Assembly (NCBI RefSeq): GCF_007859815.1
Contig: NZ_SJPH01000002.1
Span: 171,824-235,823, forward strand
DNA length: 64,000 nucleotides
Source of the DNA: Botrimarina hoheduenensis
GTDB lineage: Bacteria; Planctomycetota; Planctomycetia; Pirellulales; Lacipirellulaceae
Direction of reading: 5' to 3'
Position numbers and translations under genes: made by a program. Of this stretch, positions 58,071 to 64,000 are shown in pieces. The number at the start of each line of letters is the position of its first letter. The stretch's first letter is position 1. The notes under the pieces were generated by a model. It had not been told where the DNA came from, did no database searches, and worked only from the letters and a program-made list of their open reading frames with translations.

Positions 58071-58688
58071 ATGCCACTCGATAGCAAGTCTCTCGTACGC
58101 CAAGTTCTGCAGCTCCAAGCCGAGGCAGTAACCCGCTGGCACAACGAGCCGATTGATAACCCGTACACCGGGATCTTGGGCGTGGTATGCCAACAGCATG
58201 CCTTTAACTATCAGCTCTGGCACGAAGAGGATGTCGCCCGTAGCCGCGATGTCACCGACGAGCGGATCGCCCAGGTGAAGCGGGCGATCGACGGTTTCAA
58301 TCAGCAGCGGAACGATTGGATCGAACGGATTGACGAAACACTGCTCGAGATGCTCGGTGCCGCGGGCGTCGAAGCGCCCGCCGAGGCACCCCTCAACACC
58401 GAGACGCCCGGCAGCGCGATCGATCGGCTCTCGATCATGTCGTTACGGGTTTACCATCTGCACGAGGAGTTCGAGCGCGAGGGCGCGAACGATGCTCATC
58501 GCCAGCGGGTGGGCGAGCGGCTCGCACGGTGCGCGGTCCAGACCGAGGACCTCTCGGGATCGCTAACCGATTTGCTTGGCGACATTATCGCCGGCCAGAA
58601 GCGTCTGCGGGTTTATCGACAGATGAAGATGTACAACGACCCGACGCTTAACCCGTACCTTTACAAGTCGACCCGCAAGGCGGGCTGA
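58071..58688 (+). CDS. DUF4254 domain protein
   Basis: 205 residues, the length of the family. Starts MPLDSKSLVRQVLQLQAEAV; contains the WHNEPIDNPYTGILGVVCQQ and NTETPGSAIDRLSIMSLRVY segments diagnostic of DUF4254, and ends with MYNDPTLNPYLYKS. All-helical, cytoplasmic. The family often sits next to glycosyltransferases and LPS-core genes in Gram-negative bacteria, and here it abuts a Wzy-like polymerase on the opposite strand (7-bp gap). A glycan-assembly role is an inference from context. Confidence 0.9.
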   Translation: MPLDSKSLVRQVLQLQAEAVTRWHNEPIDNPYTGILGVVCQQHAFNYQLWHEEDVARSRDVTDERIAQVKRAIDGFNQQRNDWIERIDETLLEMLGAAGVEAPAEAPLNTETPGSAIDRLSIMSLRVYHLHEEFEREGANDAHRQRVGERLARCAVQTEDLSGSLTDLLGDIIAGQKRLRVYRQMKMYNDPTLNPYLYKSTRKAG

Positions 58689-58694
58689 CAAGGC

Positions 58695-60170
58695 TCAACG
58701 GACGTTCTGAGAAGCCGGCGGCGCGTCGATGCCCGGTTCATTGGGGTCCTCGTCGCGATAGCGGCGGGCGCTGGTTGCGGGAGCGGTAAAGCTCTGCATC
58801 CACAGGGCCCAGTCGGCGGGCGAACGCATCGCCGGGTAGCGCAGCAGGTGATCGGTGCGCGGGTAGGTGAAACCGGTTCCGAAGATCAGTCGGAAGCCGA
58901 GATTGACCAGCACCATAACGATAAACGCGAGGACAACCTGCAGGCCGATGACCTCGATGCCGCCGCGTGGCCAGCCGATTAGCTGTGCACTCATTCCCAC
59001 CAAGGCGCCGATGAGCAGCGGATTGCCGGCTTGGCGGATCAGCAGTTCGTCGAAGTACCTCAGGAACGCGCCCATCAGCATGCCGTACAGCACGTGGACC
59101 CAGAGGCCGCCGTCGTAGTAGCACTGCGCGGCAACATTGATGCCAAGGTTAGCGTTAGTGTACTTGATGCCTGCGACCTCGGGCAGGGTGGCACCGATCG
59201 CGACCGGTTTTTCCGGCCAGAGCACCCGCGGGATCGGATTGCCGAGGATGTACTTGATTGAATAGAGCGGATCGACCTCAAGCCGGTCCGATCCGTCGTT
59301 GAGCATGTGGATAACGAGCAACGCGCACTCGACCGAATCCTGTCCGGTCAGACCCTCGGAGGTGCCGCCGCTGCGGATCGCAGAAGGCAAGGCCTTCACA
59401 ATCGCGACGCCGCGTTGCATTCCCTGAGCCGAAGTATTCGCTGAAGCGTGACGGATCAGACCGTAGCCCAGCACGATCGGCATGGTGATCGCCAGCGCGA
59501 TGGCGGTTTGCGTAAAGATCTTGCGGTTTGGTTGGTAGCGGAGTGAGATCCAATAGTAAGCAATCGCGGGGCAGGCCAGCGCGGAAATCAGATAGCGACG
59601 TGAACCGCCGAGAGAAAGCGACCCGATCAGTGTTGCCGCTCCGACAAACAGCAGAAGCACCAGCAACAGCAAGTTGCTCGGAGACCGGTACCACGCGACG
59701 AAGGCGATCGCCAATGCAAAAAAAGGCGTCATCACGCCAAACTGAAACAACAGCTGTGCCAGGCCGGGGATCGGAACCTGGACTCGCTGGAAAACGCCGA
59801 TGCCCATCAGCAGGATGACCATCACGACGAGTATGCCCCCCGACAATGGCGGAGAGTTGCGCAGTGTGATCCCTGCCAGCCGACGCGGGAACTTGAAGAA
59901 GTAGTAGGTCAGCACCGTGATGCTGTAGAATATGACGGTGCCGAGGTAATACAGCGAGTAATCGGAACCGGTATAGCCAGGCAGATAGTGCGGTGCGTTC
60001 GCACAGCGAATGCCCGATACGCCCGTGAAAATAATCGCCCCAATCAGGAACGTATTCCACGCCGTCAGCACGTCGGTCCGGCGACGAAGGATCGGAACGA
60101 TCAGCAGCGTCGCCATCACCGCGATGAACGCGTAGCTAAAGGCGATCAGGAGTGAGTCGTTCGAGATCAT
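58695..60170 (-). CDS. Wzy-like polysaccharide polymerase (membrane)
   Basis: 491 residues with about 10-12 hydrophobic segments and a short basic, Pro-rich C-terminal tail. An extended periplasmic loop (about residues 240-330, including 'ILGNPIPRVLWPEKP') sits before the last four spans. This layout, with the loop arginines, is that of O-antigen or exopolysaccharide repeat-unit polymerases (Wzy/EpsG-like), which polymerise lipid-linked units in the inner membrane. The family has little sequence conservation, so the assignment rests on topology and on the GT4 gene upstream on the same strand. Gap to that gene is about 230 bp. Confidence 0.7.
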   Translation of the reverse strand: MISNDSLLIAFSYAFIAVMATLLIVPILRRRTDVLTAWNTFLIGAIIFTGVSGIRCANAPHYLPGYTGSDYSLYYLGTVIFYSITVLTYYFFKFPRRLAGITLRNSPPLSGGILVVMVILLMGIGVFQRVQVPIPGLAQLLFQFGVMTPFFALAIAFVAWYRSPSNLLLLVLLLFVGAATLIGSLSLGGSRRYLISALACPAIAYYWISLRYQPNRKIFTQTAIALAITMPIVLGYGLIRHASANTSAQGMQRGVAIVKALPSAIRSGGTSEGLTGQDSVECALLVIHMLNDGSDRLEVDPLYSIKYILGNPIPRVLWPEKPVAIGATLPEVAGIKYTNANLGINVAAQCYYDGGLWVHVLYGMLMGAFLRYFDELLIRQAGNPLLIGALVGMSAQLIGWPRGGIEVIGLQVVLAFIVMVLVNLGFRLIFGTGFTYPRTDHLLRYPAMRSPADWALWMQSFTAPATSARRYRDEDPNEPGIDAPPASQNVR

Positions 60171-60398
60171 CGCGACGATACAAGCGGCTAGGTGCTAGCG
60201 GGGAGTGCGCTGTCTTTGTCGGTGGCTCGGGTAGAGCGGCGACTCTCAAAACAGCGATTGGTGAACTGTAGCTTGCCGGGGAGTGGTGCCGGCCATCGAG
60301 CAGCAACCGACCACGGCACGACCAGACAGTTGCAGGGGTTGTGACGCTTGCGGCGGTTGTCGGGTTCCTGCCCCGGAGAGGATTGGGGGCAACGCTGG

Positions 60399-61562
60399 CT
60401 ATCGACGGCAGGCCTCAATGGCCGCCGCCATGCCGTCTACCATCCGCGGCACGTTGTAACGCTGTTCGATCGTACGACGAGCACCGCTGGCGAGCCGATT
60501 CTGGAGCGTTGCGTCATTAAGCAGGCGGTCCAGCGTCGTTGCAAAGTCGGCCGCGTCGCCGGCACGATACGCAAGGCCGTTGGGGTCAGGGGCGTCTGTG
60601 TTCGGTTGGAAGGCGATTATCTCGGGGTTCTGCCCTTGCACGTTGTCGTCCGTCACAACGGGCAGCCCGTATCCGAACGCGTGTAAAAGACTTAGACCGA
60701 TCGCTGCGGGGTAAACGAATGCTTCGGCGGAGAGAAACCAGGGGGCGAGCTTTGCTTCGTCATAGATCGGACCCAGAAAGCGGAAGAACGATTCCAGTTT
60801 GCGCCGCTGGACAAGCTGCACGATTCGCTGCTGTTCTTCTCCGCCCCCGATCATGACTGCGAGCGTCTCGGGTTGCTGATGCCGCAGTCGATCAACCGCA
60901 TCAACAAGCAGCTCCAGTCGGTTCTCAGGCGTGAAGCGGCTTACATAGAGCAACAAACGGCGATCGATCAGATCTTGCTCGCGGCGAAATCGGCTAAGAG
61001 CCTCTGAGTCGGCGAGCCAGGCGTCACGCTGGGCGAGAATCGGAGTCTGATCAATCGCGTTTGGAGCGACAAAAACGCGATCGGCGGGCCAGCCGCTTTG
61101 GATCGCGGCGGCTGCCGTTCGTTCATCGTAAAACAACAGCACGGTGGCGAGCCGCGCGATGCGGTCACGCATCCATCGGCGTAGACCACTGTCGTTTTTC
61201 GAGTAGCCATGCCCCCACAGCACGACCGGCAGCCCACGTCGCTTGGCGCGACGCAGGGCGGGGCCAAGAGAAAGGTAGCGGGCACCCCACGAGAGGATGA
61301 GGACGTCCACGTCGTTGCATCCGGCTGCTTCAAGCTGTGCCGCGTGCCAGAGGGCCTCCTGGCCGCGTAGACGCCACGCTTTAAGTGGCTTCAGCTCGGC
61401 CGCAAAGCCCTCAGGTTCAGCATTCCGGAGCGTGCTGTGATTGCCATACCACAGACGCAGGTCGATACTCGGTCGGGCTGCCAGTTCTCGGTAGACGGGA
61501 ACCCGGTACGAGGCGAGCGTTGGCTGAACGCAGATCGTGCGTAAGGGGGCAGTGGTCGCCAT
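60399..61562 (-). CDS. Glycosyltransferase family 4 (GT-B fold)
   Basis: 387 residues. N-terminal domain with YRVPVYRELAARPSIDLRL and a cleft motif 'LWGHGYSKND'. C-terminal Rossmann domain with LLYVSRFTPENRLELLVDAV, and the GT4 E-x7-E-type motif in LSAEAFVYPAAIGLSLLHAFGYGLPVV. Transfers a sugar from a nucleotide donor to a lipid or sugar acceptor on the cytoplasmic side of the membrane. Donor and acceptor are unknown. It lies upstream of the Wzy-like gene (same strand) and diverges from the oxidoreductase at 61836. Confidence 0.9.
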   Translation of the reverse strand: MATTAPLRTICVQPTLASYRVPVYRELAARPSIDLRLWYGNHSTLRNAEPEGFAAELKPLKAWRLRGQEALWHAAQLEAAGCNDVDVLILSWGARYLSLGPALRRAKRRGLPVVLWGHGYSKNDSGLRRWMRDRIARLATVLLFYDERTAAAAIQSGWPADRVFVAPNAIDQTPILAQRDAWLADSEALSRFRREQDLIDRRLLLYVSRFTPENRLELLVDAVDRLRHQQPETLAVMIGGGEEQQRIVQLVQRRKLESFFRFLGPIYDEAKLAPWFLSAEAFVYPAAIGLSLLHAFGYGLPVVTDDNVQGQNPEIIAFQPNTDAPDPNGLAYRAGDAADFATTLDRLLNDATLQNRLASGARRTIEQRYNVPRMVDGMAAAIEACRR

Positions 61563-61761
61563 GGCTAAGCGGGTCGGGACGTCAGCGGTTTCGAGTCTTC
61601 AAGGGCAGCGGCACCACACCGCTCACCCATTTCAAGACAACCCGAGCAAAGGGTTGGAGCGTCTGGAGGTATTGTTCACACTCGATCGAGGAGGTTCTTC
61701 ATGGTCTGATCCGCAGCAGCGGCCAAACTACCAAGCCAGAGCGCCAGACGGCCGATCAAGG

Positions 61762-61767
61762 TATAAT
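61762..61767 (+). promoter_or_regulatory. Candidate -10 box upstream of the oxidoreductase gene
   Basis: TATAAT at 61762-61767 lies 69 bp before the start at 61836, in the divergent region between two genes. No clear -35 box is seen at the usual distance, so this is only a candidate. Confidence 0.3.
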
Positions 61768-61835
61768 CCTAAGTTGCCCCTACCAGCCAAGCCTAGCCCC
61801 TTAAGCGGGGCCTCGGCCCCACCGCCAAGCGTTGC

Positions 61836-63413
61836 ATGATTGTTTCAAGCGCTGCAGAGCTACCGCCGCCCGCTGAGGATCCCAGACGGGTGGTGATCGT
61901 CGGAGCAGGTGCGGTTGGTTTGCATTTGGCGGTTCAGCTTGTGCGTCGTGGGTGCTCGGTTGTCGTGCTAGAAGCGGGCGACCGCACGCTCAGCAATTTT
62001 GACGAAACGGCTTTCCGGGTCAGCGGACGTTCTCATCAAGGCGTAAAGATTGGCCGTAGCATATCGCTCGGAGGAACCTCCAACCTGTGGGGGGGGCAGC
62101 TCGTCGAGTTTCAGCCCGTTGATATCGAAGGGCGGTCGTGGCTAGAGGGATCGCGGTGGCCGGTTAGCTATGACGAGGTTGCTTCTTACTATTCAGAAAC
62201 CTATAGCGCCCTGGGATCGATTGATGAGTTGCAGCAAGACGCTTCCGTCTGGGCGAAGCTGAAAAAAACGCCTCCCGAGCTATCGCAATCAGTTGAGGTG
62301 TTTCTCACGCGCTGGATGAATCAGCCCAACCTTGCCCACCACTATCGTGCTGAGGTTGAGAGCGATCATCGGATCAAAGTGGTTCTTGATGCTCGGACCG
62401 TAGGTTTCACGTTTTATGACACCACCGTCAAGGGCGTCAAAGTGGTGGACTCCAAAGGGAAAACACATATCGTCTCGGGTGATCGGATCGTGCTTGCTGC
62501 CGGTACGATCGAGAACGCTCGTCTATTGCTGCACAGCGCTGAACAAAGTGATTGCCCGTGGCGCACCAACGACAACATCGGCCGCTATTTTCAGGATCAT
62601 CTGGGCGGTCGACTGGCCTATATCAAGCCTCGCAATCGCAAGGCGTTTTACGATGCCTTTTGCACCATCGTTTGTCAGGGAGCAAAGTTTCAACCGAAAG
62701 TGCGTCTCCGCAACGGCATGCTCCAAGAGCGACCGCTTCTGAATTGCCAAGCAATGATCGCGTTTGAGAGCTCGATCAGTGAAAACCTGGTCTTCCTCAA
62801 ACAGTTTGTCAAAGCGGCGGTCTACAGCCGAAAAATCGGTTCGATAACCGGCTTCTTCCGCAATCTGCTGGCTTGCTCACGCCACATGATTCCGCTCATG
62901 TGGAAATTCGTTGTGGAGCATCGGATTCTCATCCCGAGTGGGTCGCGGATCGCTTTGATCGTTCAGTCCGAGGTGGAGCCTCTGCGCGACAGTCGTATCT
63001 CGGTGGATCGCACACGACGCGACCGTTACGGCCTGCCTCAAGCGGTCATTGATTGGCGACTCTCTGGGCGTGAGATGGAGGCCATCCTCGACTTTACGGA
63101 ACGTGTGCGAAACGCTCTAGAACAAGCCCAGATGGCCGATCTGGAGATAGAGCCAGCCCTGGCGGCAAAAGACAAAGCCTTCTTGGACACTTTGCACGAT
63201 ACGAACCATCACGCGGGAGGTTGTGTGATGGGGAACACTGCCGTAGAGGGAGTCGTTGATCGCGATCTGAGAGTCTTTGGGACGAACAATTTTTATGTCG
63301 CTGGTGCGAGTGTCTTCCGTACCAGCAGCAACGCCAACACCACGTTCACCGCGATGGCATTAGCCACGCGCTTAGCCGATCACCTGACAGACACGGCCGA
63401 TGCGAAAGATTGA
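61836..63413 (+). CDS. GMC-family FAD oxidoreductase
   Basis: 525 residues. FAD-binding Rossmann motif VVIVGAGAVGLHLAVQLV (about 19-36), the GMC segment SLGGTSNLWGGQLVEFQP, the ASGTIENARLLL-type stretch (VLAAGTIENARLLLHSA), and the C-terminal NHHAGGCVMG and 'NNFYVAGASVFRTSSNANTTF', typical of GMC oxidoreductases (cholesterol oxidase/glucose-dehydrogenase relatives). Substrate is unknown; with the glycan genes beside it, a sugar or sugar alcohol is plausible. The stop overlaps the next gene by 14 bp. Confidence 0.88.
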   Translation: MIVSSAAELPPPAEDPRRVVIVGAGAVGLHLAVQLVRRGCSVVVLEAGDRTLSNFDETAFRVSGRSHQGVKIGRSISLGGTSNLWGGQLVEFQPVDIEGRSWLEGSRWPVSYDEVASYYSETYSALGSIDELQQDASVWAKLKKTPPELSQSVEVFLTRWMNQPNLAHHYRAEVESDHRIKVVLDARTVGFTFYDTTVKGVKVVDSKGKTHIVSGDRIVLAAGTIENARLLLHSAEQSDCPWRTNDNIGRYFQDHLGGRLAYIKPRNRKAFYDAFCTIVCQGAKFQPKVRLRNGMLQERPLLNCQAMIAFESSISENLVFLKQFVKAAVYSRKIGSITGFFRNLLACSRHMIPLMWKFVVEHRILIPSGSRIALIVQSEVEPLRDSRISVDRTRRDRYGLPQAVIDWRLSGREMEAILDFTERVRNALEQAQMADLEIEPALAAKDKAFLDTLHDTNHHAGGCVMGNTAVEGVVDRDLRVFGTNNFYVAGASVFRTSSNANTTFTAMALATRLADHLTDTADAKD

Positions 63414-64000
63414 GCTTCCTGGAGTGGAGGGTAGCGTCCCACAAATAGGTTTAGGCTGCGCGCGGTTGGACGGTCGAGTTGGCTTACGCCAAGCGAGCCG
63501 ACTTATCGAGACAGCGCTCGACCTCGGCATTCGTTACTTCGACGTCGCCGAATCGTACGGTGTGGCTGAGGAGGCGCTTGGCGCGGTTCTGGCAGGGCAG
63601 CACGATGTGGTGATCGCGACGAAAGTTGGCCCCCCACGGCTTCCCTATAATGAAGCTAAGATGCGTATCAAGCATGCCATCAAGCCCCTGCTCGATCGTA
63701 CCAGGGGCCTTAAATTGCTTCTGCGTGGCCGACATACGCCGCCGCCAAGGCTGGCTTCGGAACGCCCACGCTACGACTTCAGTCCAGAGCGTGTGCGACG
63801 TGCTCTGGAGGCGAGCCTACAGCGATTGCGTCGCGATCGCGTCAATATCTATTTGGCTCACGAACCCAACCCGCTCGATCTTAATCCAGACACGCAAATT
63901 ATTTTTGATGAGTTCGTAACACAAGGTCTAATCGGTGCCTACGGCGTCGGGATCGATGCCCGCCAAGACCGCTGGTCTCCGTTCGGATCGATCTGGCAGA
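63400..64000 (+). CDS. Aldo/keto reductase, N-terminal part (cut by window end)
   Basis: Starts at ATG 63400, inside the end of the oxidoreductase gene (14-bp overlap), and is open through the last base (about 200 codons). The start reads MRKIELPGVEGSVPQIGLGC, then ALDLGIRYFDVAESYG with the family's catalytic Asp and Tyr, 'VVIATKVG', and later 'LQRLRRDRVNIYLAHEPNP'. These are AKR-superfamily signatures; such enzymes reduce carbonyls with NAD(P)H and often act on sugars. Together with the GMC enzyme this suggests a redox pair. The C-terminal NADPH site lies beyond the window. Confidence 0.9.
   Translation, partial: MRKIELPGVEGSVPQIGLGCARLDGRVGLRQASRLIETALDLGIRYFDVAESYGVAEEALGAVLAGQHDVVIATKVGPPRLPYNEAKMRIKHAIKPLLDRTRGLKLLLRGRHTPPPRLASERPRYDFSPERVRRALEASLQRLRRDRVNIYLAHEPNPLDLNPDTQIIFDEFVTQGLIGAYGVGIDARQDRWSPFGSIWQ

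Overview
The window looks like a chromosomal segment of a planctomycete, most likely order Pirellulales and perhaps a Lacipirellulaceae relative. The evidence is GC-rich DNA, a type IV pilin-like DUF1559 protein, DUF1570 and DUF4254 proteins, three PEP-CTERM secreted proteins (two very large, with dockerin-type loops), and many GTG/TTG starts with weak Shine-Dalgarno sites. Several genes point to an outer membrane with Kdo-containing LPS: an LptE-like lipoprotein, kdsD, kdsC and a large OstA/LptC-like protein. The lineage call is inference from gene content; no 16S rRNA gene is present.

Layout. 1-4.9 kb: end of a probable HD-domain phosphohydrolase, ybeY, a CBS-domain membrane protein, a TPR protein, an LptE-like lipoprotein and folP, all on + and tightly spaced. 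5-12.1 kb: proA, an isolated fliM, cstA (-), a thioredoxin reductase with an insertion, and asnS. 12.1-19.9 kb: two small unknown proteins, a secreted protein-arginine-deiminase homologue, a DUF1559 protein, an M48 protease, a VOC-fold protein, carA and a small membrane protein. 19.9-25 kb: an aminotransferase, a small unknown, a double-parvulin chaperone and a small PEP-CTERM protein. 25-28.5 kb: the translation/nucleotide block rpsB, tsf, pyrH, frr (all -). 29-31.4 kb: ilvN and ilvC, the latter followed by a 68-bp duplication of its own 3' end that brackets an AT-rich foreign-looking gene. 31.5-36.6 kb: a giant PEP-CTERM protein and a DUF1570 protein. 37-46.8 kb: carB, kdsD-kdsC-OstA-like, and a histone-deacetylase-family protein. 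46.9-55.2 kb: a di-heme peroxidase, tpx, an unknown, a TPR protein and a second giant PEP-CTERM protein. 55.7-58.7 kb: pabA/trpG, an M20-type peptidase overlapping a BFD-like [2Fe-2S] protein, and DUF4254. 58.7-64 kb: a glycan locus (Wzy-like polymerase, GT4 glycosyltransferase, GMC-type oxidoreductase, and an aldo/keto reductase cut by the window end).

Most of the window is core metabolism and envelope biogenesis. The strongest sign of mobile DNA is at 30616-31357. A 68-bp direct repeat (67/68 identical) of the ilvC 3' end flanks about 606 bp of roughly 46% GC DNA carrying one HEPN-like gene, and the ilvC-type intrinsic terminator sits only after the distal copy. This is the geometry of site-specific insertion into a gene 3' end, but no integrase is visible. 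The second most notable item is the predicted secreted arginine deiminase with all four PAD catalytic residues. I found no rRNA, tRNA, CRISPR array or recognisable transposase.
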